Notes: a model not told the origin generated them from the letters alone. Positions 24,911-36,680 are shown, numbered from the stretch's first letter. The stretch is 64,000 bases of DNA from Portulaca oleracea (GCA_029582165.1 CM055870.1:8551832-8615831); one strand, 5' to 3'. Translations and numbers: made by a program.

Positions 24911-25288
24911 GGAGAAGGAAAAGAGGTAGAGAGAGAGAGAGATAAGAGCAGAGAAGAGAGTTAGAGAGAGACAAGAGAGAGAGAGAGAAAGAGAATAGAA
25001 GAGAGCTAGCGAGAGAGAGACAAGAGAGTTAGGGAGAGAGAGAGAGAGAGAATTGAGAGCCCCGTGAGAGATGGAGAGGAAGGTTGACTTTTAAATGCAA
25101 AATTTTTTTCTCAATTTTCCTTTCATTTTGAAGGGAAATTTTTTTTTTGTTCTTTCTTTTCGAAATTTTCCATGTAGTTTTCAACTATTTTTTTTCCATT
25201 TATTTTTCTTCATTCTAAACAAAGGAAAAATTCTCATTTTCTAAATTTATTTTTTTTCCATGTTGTTTTCCTAAATCCAAACAGACCC
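24587..25288. mobile_element. PIF/Tourist-like MITE with (GA)n inside
   Basis: Ends AGGTCCGTTTGTA and, reversed, GGGTCTGTTTGGA, flanked by TTA on both sides (24584-24586 and 25289-25291). The middle contains a GA-rich microsatellite of about 220 bp. The start is similar to the MITE at 2216. Confidence 0.7.
24840..25063. repeat. (GA)n-rich microsatellite
   Basis: Long imperfect AG repeat on the plus strand. Confidence 0.95.
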
Positions 25289-25291
25289 TTA

Positions 25292-26415
25292 ATTTTTAGA
25301 CATTTTCCACCCAAAGGAACGATTACTCTTTTGGTTCATAATTTACCTTAAATGATATTAATTATTAATTGATGGACCTTTCTTTAGTTATTTAGTAGTT
25401 ATGTTTGGTCATTTACATAGCTTTGGCTAGATTTTATATAAATTGATGAGGTAGCTTTTGAAAGACTCTACTATCCCCTACTATTTTGTAATTCTCATAG
25501 GTTAAGACTCAACATGCTATTTGGATATTGACTTGATTTGTTCCTTTATCATAAGGAAGCAAGTCTGGTTTATTTTTTATCATATTAATGAAGAAAAGTA
25601 TACATCAAATTTTGAATGTATGTAATAATGTTGTGTTTTATTTTCCTTATTGTTGTTGTAGTCAATGTTGTGTTCTCTAAACATTGCATATTGGAAAAAA
25701 ATGATACAAGCTAAGATTAGTGAAAGTAGCGGTTAATTTTGTGACTGTGGTATTGTATTATTGTATTATACTTTTTAATTTTTTGTATGATCTTTTACCC
25801 TATGATTTTGAAGAATTGATTAGCAATGGACACAATGTCTATATTGTATTTTTTTTTTATGTAACTAAATGAGAGGTACATTGTTATGAGGTTAATATGG
25901 GTCATTGAATAATTTAGAATATCATTAACATCTTACCTGTGTACTCGAAACATATAGTTTGAAATTGCCTTCTAAGTGTCATTTTATCCAAGTCGTTAAA
26001 CTATTTTATCCATTATTTAAAATTATTTAATAATAGTGTTAGCCTTTTTTAATGAGAAATTTCACGAATTTATAAAAAAAAAATGGTAATCTAATATATG
26101 TGGAGAAAATGAAAAGAGGATTATTGGTTTTAGCAATATAACATTATGGTACTATAAAATATTAAGAAGAAAGTGCTATAAAATATTGATTTGGGAGGAT
26201 AAATATATAATAGAATTTATCTTACAATTTTTTACCATGTCGTTTTAAAATTGAACAATATTTCAAGTCTACTAATAAAAGAAATGTTGGGATATACATA
26301 TAATGTGTGATTGAATCAAGGGGTAAAATTGGTTTCTATAGTGATATACATATAATCTACCAAAACTACAAAAGTGCAAAAACAAATAAAAAACTTCAAA
26401 TGCTTTCTTTTGTTA
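25292..26415. other. Intergenic, no gene seen
   Basis: AT-rich. No coding sequence or repeat ends recognised. Confidence 0.5.
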
Positions 26416-26433
26416 TATATATATATATATATA
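26416..26433. repeat. (TA)n microsatellite
   Basis: TA run in which the 7.2-kb element has inserted. The same kind of repeat occurs on the other side at 33657. Confidence 0.9.
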
Positions 26434-27052
26434 TAGGGAATGGATCCAGTAGGAACGAGCTTCGGGTAGGAAGGTAGGAAGGACTAATATCGCGCGTTAG
26501 ATCTTGATCCGACGGATGACATCAAAACAGCCAATTACCACTCTAAAACCGGCCACACGTGTGAACCCATAGGAGAGAGAAATTTGAAGATTTAATTTCA
26601 GCGTGATTTGGGGTGATTAATTTGATTTTTTTTTTTTTGTAATTGTTTCCCAAATTACAGAGATTCTGTACTGCAAAGAAAAAAGCACTTCCCATTAACA
26701 CAACGTCCCATCCATGAATTGCCGACGAACACTGGGACACCAAGAGGCCGAATTCCGACGACTACACCGGAACGAAGGCCACTGCAACTGTCGGAGGCGT
26801 CTTTTTCAACCTAATTGAAGGTCTCAAGCACTCAATAACATTTTGAACGACCGTTCGATTCAGGTAATTCGAAATAGAATTTCAAATTCAAACCCTAATT
26901 TTGATTTTGGTCGCGTAATTTGATGGAGTGTTTGTGTACTACTCATTTTCTTTTTAGTTTATGTGTATTAACACACATATGTGACATTGTGATGGGGTAA
27001 ATTATGAGTGACATTGGTTAGTTCACTTGATAGGTGTAGATGGCAGGTCGTG

Positions 27053-28339
27053 ATGGCGCATAACACGACGTCGAAGGTGGCAATGGACGAAGATTATCTC
27101 ATGAGTAAGTTAATTTCACACCCAATGCAGACTTGTGTGCGTGGAAAGTCATAATTGGGGGGTTAAATTATGTGTTTTCGAATTAATATGTAAAATGCGA
27201 TGCTTTTTTTGGTCAGATTAGAGTGGTGCATCAGTTTAGACTAGCGTAGTATAATAATCCAGGTATGATTGGTATGTATTGCAATTGAGAGGTCGGTGAC
27301 CACACTATGAGTATAATGGGGTCACACAAATGCTGATGTACTGTGGTCATGTAGTGCATAATTTTCAATAGTGAGAATGTTGACCATCATGTGGATGTAG
27401 TGTGGCCATACATTGTGGGTGTAATGTGAAGGTATGATTGTAGTGTAAATACAAGTATCAGTTTAGACTAATGTAGTATAGAAATTTATGTATGATTGTA
27501 GTGTAATGCAATTATATGGACACTGACCACACTATGGGTATAGTCCAGTCATTTAGTGTCATTGGGTCTACATTTGTTCTAGTTGGCAACATTATACACA
27601 CATTGGTATCCCCATTCCTAGTAGTGTGATCACACAATGTAAGTATAGTGTGGTCATATAGTCCATAATTGACCACATCGTATATATAGTGTGGCCATAC
27701 ATTGTCAATAATTTGATGCCAAAATTGACAACACTATGGTGATAGCGTGGCTTTACAGTGTATGATCATATTATGTTTACTCTTATCAACACTAGACACC
27801 AAGTGCGATTGTGTGGTTTATTAAGTATAATGTAATACAGTGTGGTCAATTGAGTCAACAAAAAACTTGTGATACTTTGCGAGCATGGTGTCAGCTAATT
27901 TATACAAACAATTTCGATATCTTGTTGATAGGGTAGACGAGCCGACCTGTGACCAGTTCATGAGTTCAGTAATGGCGTCAATCGTTGCTCGCACGGTTGG
28001 GGACGTAAGGTGTATCCGACATGCCCAGTACGAATATGTTCATGCCAAACAGGCTTTCATGATGACTAACTGACGTGAGTATGTATTCATTTTTATGCAG
28101 TCACTCTGTTAGATCATCGGAAACGTGTGATCTGGTCGTAGCTGGGGTATAGAAGTATTTAAACAACCCGGAAGGCGACCGCGGGTAAGGGATACAACAA
28201 TTCGAGATTTTTTGTTATAATTAACGTCACCACCAAATGTTAAAGATTGATAGTGAGATAATGATGTTGTCGATTGTGCGTGTGCAGCGTCCCCACCTCG
28301 GAGCAGATGGAGGCGCAAACTTATGGACAAGAGTTGTGA
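27053..28339 (+). pseudogene. Unrecognised gene-like unit, copy 1 (interrupted)
   Basis: Possible exons are 27053-27104 (MAHNTTSKVAMDEDYLM, donor A|GTAAGT), from 27892 (acceptor GTGTCAG, continuing in the same frame as NLYKQFRYLVD...MASIVARTVGD), 28100-28194 (acceptor TTTATGCAG, donor GCGG|GTAAGG) and from 28288 (acceptor GTGTGCAG). The third exon has a stop between AGV and KYLNNPEGDRG, and the last stops after EQMEAQTYGQEL, so this copy looks broken. A leader-like exon ending CAG|GTAATT at about 26872 may precede it. No known domain was recognised. The unit is supported because its exon sequences and acceptors recur in copy 2. Confidence 0.45.
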
Positions 28340-28868
28340 TTCTATGTGTGGTAGATGTGTGGTCATATATCATGAACTATGATTCTATGTGTGGTGTATT
28401 GATGTGCAATGTGTCGCCAAATTGAATAATAGTGTGGACAAGACCAATTGGCCACACCCCATGTTCAAATGTAAACTTTCACGTCTTTGATAAATGCTTA
28501 TAGTATGGGGGAGGGGGTAAATTGTAGGAAAGAATATGAAGGTGGGTAGATTCAATTTCCATTGGGTCATGATGTTATGTGTGGATGTCACCTTTGAAGC
28601 AAGTGTGGTCAAAATAGTAGAGTAGTGTGATCACATGTCATGATTCGATTCCACGCGACCTTTTAGTTAGGAGTTACACAGAGTTGGTCATGTGTGGTGA
28701 GGAAATGTTGTCGATCGTGCTGTTTGTCATTTTGTTGGAAGTATATTTAGTAGTATAAGTGATCTGGGCCAAATCGATAGAGTGGTAAGTGAAGGTGTGT
28801 GGTTGGTTGACGTAGGAAGATGGTTGTAATATGGCAGAGTTAAGTGACACCAACAAAAATAATAATGC

Positions 28869-29150
28869 GTCCACTCTTGTATCATTCTCAAGTGTGGTCA
28901 CTTGTTGACCACATAATCTACACAGTGTGGTCATAGTGGTCACCAAATTTGGTTGTAGTCATGTTGATTATGTGTAGATAACATCTTTTGACATGTATAA
29001 AAGGAATCATAGTGTGGCCACTCTTGTATCATTCCTAAGTGTGGTCACTTGTTGACCACATTATCCACACAGTGTGGTCATACTGGTCAGCAAACATGTT
29101 GTAGTCATGCTGATTATGTGAAAATACCACCTTTTGATATATATATGGTG
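28869..29150. repeat. Tandem duplication, about 150-bp unit x2
   Basis: A unit starting CCACTCTTGTATCATTC, with two GTGTGGTCA words and a CTTGTTGACCACAT motif, is repeated in tandem (about 28870-29015 and 29018-29150). Confidence 0.85.
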
Positions 29151-29370
29151 TATGTATTGAATATGGTTCGTGGTCAATATGGAATCAGTGAAGAACTGTG
29201 TTCACTGGGCACCCCGATGGGTAGGGCAATTAGAACATCCGAAGTGGGCATGATACTTTAGTTGTTCATGCAATTGATTATGCTATTTTTCACATGATGA
29301 TTGTGGGGGTTAGGTATTTACCTAATTAATGTTGTGATCATGATGTTAGGGGGGCGCACCGATGTGCATC

Positions 29371-30309
29371 TAGTTTGTCAATTCCGTACTAGCATCAATC
29401 GTTAGCCAGAGAGTTGGGGACATATAGTACAACCACTATCTACGATATTCACTCAATGTGTGTGTGTGTGTGTTGGGGGGGGAAGGTGGGGGGAGGGGCA
29501 GACACACGGGTATTGGGGTGTGTGGGTTGTGTGGCTATGGGTGAACATGGTACGCAACTGCAATGTTTGGCTATTCGTTGAAGCATAATTTGTTTCTACC
29601 ATTGAACCACATTTGTCGCGGCTGAATTGGACGTTTTATTGTTTATCTGACTTGATAACGTCTTCAATGTTTTGCAGTCATCCAATTGAATCCGCTGACA
29701 TATGCGATCAGGTCGGTGGAAAGGTCTTAAAATCATTGAACAACCCCGGGTGTGCACGTGGGCAAGCACTACAACACCACAATGCACGCTTATTTCTATT
29801 ATTAGAATATGAAACAGTCTTGATTATTGAAAATCAAACGTTGATGTCATTAATTGTGTACGTGTAGTGTGACTGCGATAGAGCAACCAGAGTTGCGCAC
29901 ATATGGCTGGAAGGCGCGGTATAAGATGGTTGCGACCAAAAGAAAGAACAAAAGCATACGCGTTGACAGTTCAGATGAAGATGATGTGTCAATCATTTGA
30001 AGAATGGAGGAACTCGACGAGAGTGCATCGGGGGAAATTCCCACTTCCCCATCGGTAGCTATTCCCAGCAGCGACCCAACTGACCCCCACACAGAACACT
30101 CGAAGGATAAGGGGAAATGGGTACTGATTGAAGAGGAACAAGATGATCCACATCGCAATGTCATCGAGCCCAAGAGGATGGAGGACGAGCGCACACTGCC
30201 CCCCAAGCACAAGGGGAAGGGTGTATTGATTGAGGAGCCAACAATCAGTGATATTAGTGCCGTGTTGACAACACTATGCTCACATTGTATATGCAACGTC
30301 ATGAACATA
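29371..30309 (+). pseudogene. Unrecognised gene-like unit, copy 2 (acidic/basic nuclear-type tail)
   Basis: Exon-like segments parallel copy 1. 29371-29424 reads FVNSVLASIVSQRVGD. 29678-29761 (acceptor TTTTGCAG) reads ESADICDQVGGKVLKSLNNP. From 29868 it reads TAIEQPELRTYG and then a lysine/arginine-rich stretch (KARYKMVATKRKNK) and an acidic stretch (DSSDEDD), like a nuclear localisation signal beside an acidic patch. After one in-frame TGA at 29998-30000 the frame stays open to 30369. That part contains two related repeats, KGKWVLIEEE and KGKGVLIEEP. The middle donor is GC rather than GT. Function unknown; it could be a transposon-encoded accessory protein or a captured host gene. Confidence 0.45.
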
Positions 30310-30740
30310 TGCCTACACTTGCTAGGGGATTACCATATTGGTGTTCTATGTTTCAACACACACATCTAGATCAACATGGGTGCAAAACATGACTAAAGTA
30401 AACACCCAACCTCGGTTGTCAATGTACGTGACGACACTGTGGAATATGTAATATACTGTGACCACACTGAGTAGCGATTGTGATTACACTTTTACTACAT
30501 GTTGTTGAATACTATGCTCACTGTGTGTACGCAACGTCGTGAACATATGCATACACTTCATAGGGGCTTACCAAATTGGTGTTCTATAATCCAACACACA
30601 CGCTAAATCAACATGGGGGCTAAACATGACTAAATTAAACACCCAGCCTCATTTGTCAATGTACGTGACCACACTATGAAATAAGTGTGGCTAACTGGTG
30701 AAATGTATTCAACGAGCGATATGTTAATGTACATGACCAC
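30262..30740. repeat. Tandem duplication, about 240-bp unit x2
   Basis: A segment with ACTATGCTCAC, CAACGTC.TGAACATATGC and GGTGTTCTAT occurs at about 30262 and again at about 30503, both leading into CAATGTACGTGAC. Confidence 0.85.
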
Positions 30741-30768
30741 ACTGTCCAACCTGTTTGACCACTTAATG

Positions 30769-31500
30769 TTATCCATTACAAAGGAATGGTTGATTGCAAA
30801 TAAAATACTCAACCTCGTTTGAAACCAATCAAACTCACAGTAAATTACAAATTGCATATTAATAACCAACATAATATGATCCATTGAAACTGACAACGTT
30901 AAAGTTGATTAAATTAGCTAGTAATCATGTTGACTACATCGGGAAGGCTACTAAGTTCGGTACCCACATGCCAAACACGTCAGGTTTCACCTTGGATATG
31001 ACAATTCTCCATGTCCAAAACATACCATTAAGGTCAAAATAATTGCGTCCAATTCTACTGTCCTAGCCAACAAAACTATAATGTGGCCCGTCAACGTACG
31101 TGACCATACGGTGCAACCAGTTTGACTACAATGCACATGACCAAATTGTGCGACCACCTAATGTTATCCATTTCAAACTAATGGTTAATTGCGAATTAAA
31201 TACCAGGGATCGTATGAAACCAAACAAACTCACATTACATTACAAAGTGTGTATTCGTAACCAACGTAATACGATGCATTAAAACCGACATCCATAAAGT
31301 TGATTAAATCACTAATAATGTTAGCTACATCGTGGAGGCCACTAAGTTCAGTTAGTACCCGCATGCCAAACACACCAAGTTTCACCACAGATATGATAAT
31401 GAACCATGTCCAAAACAGACCATTCAAGTCTAAACAATTACATCCAATGCTAATGTCCTATCCTAAAAAACTAGAATGTGGGGCGTCAATGTTGATGCCT
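30769..31500. repeat. Tandem duplication, about 390-bp unit x2
   Basis: The segment starting GTTATCCATT at 30769 recurs from 31158 and keeps recognisable similarity for over 300 bases (AAACTCACA, AAGTTGATTAAAT, CATGCCAAACAC, CATGTCCAAAACA). Confidence 0.85.
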
Positions 31501-31998
31501 TTGATCACCTGTGTCATCCTATTTTTTTGGACCGTTCCCTACCCCACCAAGCAGCACATCCTCACACTTCATCCCTGAGCGAATTCTTCTTCTGCATGGA
31601 AAATTCTTAACAAAAGTGCATACGCAACGACTTCAACCATTGCTCCCTGACATAGAAACGACCAAAGGAATCATTAGTCAACAAAGCACAGACATAATTG
31701 ATTGGGTATTATAGCCCCATGCATGAAATCAATAATACACTATAAGTAATACATATGACACCTTTAATAGGGGCGCACCAATTTCTCTATCAAGGAACCA
31801 CCCTTTATACAAGCTACCAGGTTGATGTACATTGCCCGACAACAAATATGTCTACGAAGGAGCCACCACATACAACTCATCGAATGGAGTACAGATCGTG
31901 GCTATGTGTGACCAAACTGTGAAATAGTGCAACCAAATAGCGTACATAGTGTGGTCATATTAGTGTCATGTTCCATTATAATTCTATGAGTGACAACA

Positions 31999-32940
31999 AA
32001 CCTCTGCATCCATATTGTTCTACATGTGTCCAGTGACGCATTGTATACCTAACTCTTAGGTCAATGATGAGTGTGGTCACTTGGTGACCACTATTGATAT
32101 ACAGTGTGGTCATATTATGTATTTTGACCCTTCTGCGCCATGGATAAGTGTGGTCATGCATTGCACATCAAAACTTATGCCCTGTGGTTAACCAGATGAT
32201 CACACTACCCACACAATATCACCCCACTAGCCACACCGTTTACACAACATGGTCAAATTTGTTTCAATTTGCATCCATATTTTTCTACATGTGCCAATGA
32301 TGCATTGTACATATAACTCTTATGTCAATGATAAGTGTGGTCACCTGGTGACCAACTGTTGGTATACAGTGTGGTCATATTAGTATCATGTTCCATTATA
32401 ATTCTACGATTGACAACAAACCTCTGCATCCATATTGTCCTACATGTATCCAGTAAATCATTGTATATCTAACTCTTAAATTAATGATAAGTGTGCTCAC
32501 TTGGTGACAACTGCTGCTACACAGTGTGGTCATATTAGTGTCATGTTCCATTACAATTCTATGACTGATAACAAATCCTTGCCCCCTCTTCCCTTCCCCC
32601 TTCACCCCCTCCAATTTTTCCCGTTTCTTGCCTCCGAAAGCCTAATGCACCATTCAATCATTTTGTCAAAAAAATTGCAATTACAGTATCTCACGGTTCT
32701 CATAAACCCTAATTCTCTGCATTTGATTCGAACTTGGTGAGCGGATGCATATCTAATCCATCAATCAAGTACAAAGTGCGGTCACGGGTTTGACCATTCT
32801 CGGTACATAGTGTGGTCATGTTCGTGTCGAGATTACATATTACATGTTTGACCACCAACAACATCACCGGCATCCATAATTTTATACGTTGCCCATTCAA
32901 CCCCATCGCATACCTAACTATCCAATAAGCTAGAAAGTGT
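31999..32940. repeat. Degenerate repeat, about 4 units
   Basis: Units beginning GCATCCATA, then a CTACATGT motif, a TATACCTAACTCTTA motif and AGTGTGGTCACTTGGTGACC occur near 31999, 32268, 32421 and more weakly 32868. Spacing is uneven (about 150-450 bp). Confidence 0.75.
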
Positions 32941-33656
32941 GAAAATTGTAACTAATCACAATCTAGGAACAGTGTGATCATTTTAACTGACTATTAAACA
33001 ACTACACTCGCAACCAGCCCAAACCCCCCTTTCATTATTGTGTTGGTCACCATCTCATTACCTACTTCGTGGAATCACTATTCTCGATCGGCGTATGAGT
33101 GTGATCAAGATTACTGATGTGGTCTAGAATACTGTTGTTTGTTACATCAATTCTCAACTCCCAAATCGGAAAAAAAAAACCCTAGTTTTATGAATGGGAA
33201 ACAACCAGTGCCTGGAAAAAAATCAATTCAGACAATCATGACCGATAAAACCATCGACAAACCTGTTCGACTCCATTGTCGATCGTCTATTAAGTGATTC
33301 TTGCAGTTTTGAATCCCTTTGTTTTGTCTGCAATTTACTGCTCTACAAAAAGTCTGGTTATTTTGAATCCCCTACCAACGTTTTTGGATCCAGAATCATA
33401 TTTTTTCTAGTTGCAATGTCAATTCTGGCAAGTGAATAACTTCAATGATATCCAGCCCTGATATCTCGCCAAATCTCGACAATATCTTCAATTTTTTTTA
33501 ATTAATGAAAACCACTAGCTGTTTTGACTAATGAAAAGTGGTTTTCAACCCAAAATCTCACATGTGTGAAATAATTACTATCATCCGTCGGATCAAGATC
33601 TAACGCGCGATATTAGTCCTTCCTACCCGAGGCTCCTTCCTACTAGATCCATTCCC

Positions 33657-34157
33657 ATATATATATAGACAACGTATCCATTGAGAACTAAGGTTTACAA
33701 TGGGAACTAAAGAACTTGGAATCTTAGCGCTTGAATATTAAAGGAAGGGTCAAAATTAATCTCTAATTATTAATTTAATTTATTTCCTAATCCTAACCCT
33801 AATTAAACTCTCTTTCCATGTCCTTTGCCATGGAGTTCTTCACACTATTAAATTTGTTTTCCATAATTAATAACCAAGTTATTTATTTTCTATAATTTAT
33901 GATATTTGAGTGGATGTTCATAGCTTCAAATGATTATTTGAATCAGGGGTTAATGTTCAGTACTCTAAGTAGCCATTAATTGCTTGCTTAGTTCAATATA
34001 CCCCTCTTGCAAATGGTTGTCATGATATGGAATACTTTTTGTTAATGAATTACCAATGCCTTTGTTAATAAATCTCGTAAGTAAAATAACTATTACATGC
34101 GACTCACAGATAGTATCCCATGGCTATGTATCAAAGCTTCAATTTTTATTAATAAAT
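33657..34157. other. Intergenic with one arm of an inverted repeat
   Basis: No gene. 33826-33900 is the inverted copy of 34795-34867. The two arms bracket the hAT-type MITE at 34166-34687, so an older foldback element probably received the MITE. Confidence 0.55.
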
Positions 34158-34165
34158 CTCGTAAG

Positions 34166-34687
34166 TAGACCTGTCAATTTAGGCGGGCAAGCGGGCTACG
34201 GGTCGGTCAAATATTAGGTTCAGATAAATATGGGTCGGGTGTATTTCAAGTTCGGGTAAATATGGGTGGTGTTTTTCGGTTTAAGGTCAACTCAACGGGT
34301 TATAATTGTGACCTTTTTCCGCTTTTTCTTTCAAAAAAATTATTTCGAAATATTATTTTTGGTACAATATACATAATAAAATATGATTATCTTCTAGTAC
34401 CCATAGATTATTATAAATGTTTCAACTTAAATTAGAGAAATGACATATAAATGAGTTATGGTTGTCGTTTAATAGTCATGAATTCCAACGAACAGTCCAC
34501 AATTCTAATAGATTTGAACGTAAATAATAAAGTTTAGAGTCAAATGGGAGGGCCGGATTTGACTCGCTAATTTACGGGTTTCCGGGTTCGATATATTTCG
34601 GGTTTGGGTCAAGAAAATCATGTTCAAAACCCATAATTTCCAGCCGATTTGGGTCAGGTCTTCGGGTCGGGTAGTTTGACAAGTCTA
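34166..34687. mobile_element. hAT-type MITE, 8-bp TSD
   Basis: Inverted ends TAGACCTGTCAA and, reversed, TAGACTTGTCAA enclose 522 bp rich in GGGTCGGGT motifs. The flanking 8-mers CTCGTAAG (34158-34165) and CTTGTAAG (34688-34695) differ by one base, consistent with a hAT target duplication. Confidence 0.8.
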
Positions 34688-34794
34688 CTTGTAAGCCATG
34701 GTATACTATCTGCTAGAAAATTTTTACCAATCAATTTGTTAATGAATTACCAGTGTCTTTATTCAAATTAGGGAGTCAGGACAAATAGTGTATC

Positions 34795-34950
34795 ATTAAT
34801 TATAGAAAATAAATAACTTGGTTATTAATTATGGAAAACAAATTAAATAGTGTGAAGAACTCCACGGCGTACAAATCTGATCTAATGGCTGATAATAAAA
34901 CCAATTTTTCTTATCATAAATCAGCTAGTGGTTTTGGAAAAAAAAAATCA

Positions 34951-34956
<6 letters not shown>
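34795..34956. repeat. Inverted-repeat arm plus copy of a MULE arm
   Basis: 34795-34867 pairs with 33826-33900. Then 34863-34953 is a direct copy of 35071-35161 (GGCGTACAAATCTGATCTAA onward), an arm of the neighbouring 1.2-kb element. The two copies are separated by the TA repeat. Confidence 0.75.

Positions 34957-35032
<76 letters not shown>
34957..35032. repeat. (TA)n microsatellite
   Basis: Uninterrupted TA run between two copies of the same transposon arm. The Tyr-Ile frame across it is an artefact. Confidence 0.95.
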
Positions 35033-35034
<2 letters not shown>

Positions 35035-36219
35035 AAGAAAGATACTGTAGGAAGGTGAGAAGAAGCAATTTAAGGCGTACAAATCTGATCTAATGGCTGA
35101 TAATAAAACCACTTTTTTTCATCATAAATAAGCTGGTGGTTTTCGGAAAAAAAAATCAATCAGATAGATATGATTTGTGAGAATCATGCACGGAACCAGA
35201 GAGAGTGTGTGGGAGGGAAAGAGAGAGAAAAAGAAAGATCACTTCCCTAAATTGTAGGGGTTGAGTTATTCAAATTTAAGTCTATTATTATCAAAAACTA
35301 AAAACAAAAACAAAACAAAAATCAACACTCGATTAGGATTCTATCATGGGTTTGTTTCATCCAACATTTCTCACAATTTATGACCACACTCTCATAAATC
35401 AAAATTATCTCAATGTTATAAATCATATCCATGACCACATCTCTCTCAATCAAATTATATCTTTGTTGTCATCTTTGAAATTTACACTTACATCTCCCTC
35501 ATAAATCAAAATTATCTCAATGTTATAAATCATATCCATGACCACACCTCTCTAAATCAAATTATATCTTTGTTGTCATCTTTGAAATTTACACTTACAT
35601 ATCCCAACACACTGCATAATTTGGTCACACTCAGTATAAGTTTGTCCACACTATGAAGTTTGAACACACTATGATCATATTCAATGGATAGTGTGGTCAT
35701 GGGTATGGTTATGGATATTAGGGAACTTATACTTTCCCAAGGCCTATGAAAGTTAACTGTTTGTACACAAATACACATATCATGTCTATATAATGGAGTA
35801 TGGTCTTGGATATTAGGGAGTGTAGTCACAGATATAATTTGATAACGTATATATATTTTTTTATTTATGGGAGTGTGCTCATCGATATTAGGGAGTATGA
35901 CCATCAAGTGTGAGAAGCAACAATGTTGGACGAAACACACCCACGATTGAATCCTTATAGAGTGTCAATTTCTGTTTTTTTTTTTTTTGTTAGTTTTGTT
36001 AATAATGGAGTTAAATTGCATAACTCAATTCCAACAATTTAGGGAAGTAAAAATTTCTCTCCCTCCCTAACTGATTTTATTTATTTTTGTCGAAAACCAC
36101 TAAATGATTTGTGGGGAAGGAAAATAGTTTTATTGTCAGCCATCGAATTAGATTTGTACGCCACAGATCGCTTATTCCCACCATCCTACCGTATCTTTCT
36201 TCCCACCAGATCCATCCCC
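35033..36219. mobile_element. 1.2-kb Mutator-like element, relative of the 7.2-kb one
   Basis: Inverted arms of about 350 bp (35033-35400 and 35870-36219). The right end, reversed, starts GGGGATGGATCTGGTGGGAA, like the GGGAATGGATCTAGTAGGAA end of the 7.2-kb element. The left end lacks about the first 15 bases, where the TA repeat now abuts. The middle has a tandem duplication (about 35388-35612) and GTGTGGTCA/TGACCACAC words. Non-coding. Confidence 0.75.
35388..35612. repeat. Tandem duplication, about 113-bp unit x2
   Basis: The segment with ATAAATCAAAATTATCTCAA and CATATCCATGACCACA repeats once in tandem, almost unchanged. Confidence 0.85.
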
Positions 36220-36680
36220 ATATATATATAATGAACAAGATTACAAGTTTGTTGTGATGTATATAATATATTGTTGTCTACTATGCCAAGTCAGCTCTAA
36301 AGTACAAACAAACAATTCTAGATATAAAGAAGGCTAATTGGATTCTAATAATATGAACTTTGGGCCATATAAGACTTAATAATACGAACTTTCAATTTGA
36401 TTCTTAATAATACGAACTTGACTTTGGCATTGGATATAGAACACGCCACCGAAGTTAGTGATTATTCGACTCACGGAACATGAAATGACGCAGCGTATGA
36501 TGCTGTTCTTCCTTGGCCTCACTCACCTCAGAAGTAAAAAAAAAATGTCACATCACTCTCTCTTTCTCTCTCCTCTCTCTTTCCTCTCTCTTTCTCTCTC
36601 CTCTCTTCGTCATTCTCATTCATTTTTCCAGATCTTCTTCTTCTTCTTCTTCTTCTTTGCACACCATTCCCAGCTGAAAC

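Larger units (their letters stand above)
26434..33656. mobile_element. 7.2-kb Mutator-like element with dispersed GTGTGGTCA words
   Basis: The terminal inverted repeats are about 85 bp. The left starts GGGAATGGATCCAGTAGGAA and the right, reversed, starts GGGAATGGATCTAGTAGGAA. Both continue through TAATATCGCGCGTTAGATC and GATCCGACGGATGA. Flanks are TA repeats compatible with a 9-bp duplication, but not proof of one. No transposase was recognised. The inside contains two diverged copies of a three-exon gene-like unit (27053-28339 and 29371-30309), four sets of tandem segment duplications, and about sixteen exact GTGTGGTCA plus five exact TGACCACAC words. Assignment to Mutator-like elements is inferred from long TIRs and family resemblance to 35033-36219. 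Confidence 0.75.

Noticed and set aside
28674..29261. Open frames on both strands around GTGTGGTCA words
   Set aside because: They lie in tandem duplicated non-coding sequence, and both strands are open by chance of composition.
29457..29500. (GT)n followed by G-runs as a regulatory site
   Set aside because: A simple repeat, with nothing to indicate function.
34831..35058. 75-residue frame with Tyr-Ile repeats
   Set aside because: It is a translation of a TA repeat joined to transposon arm sequence.
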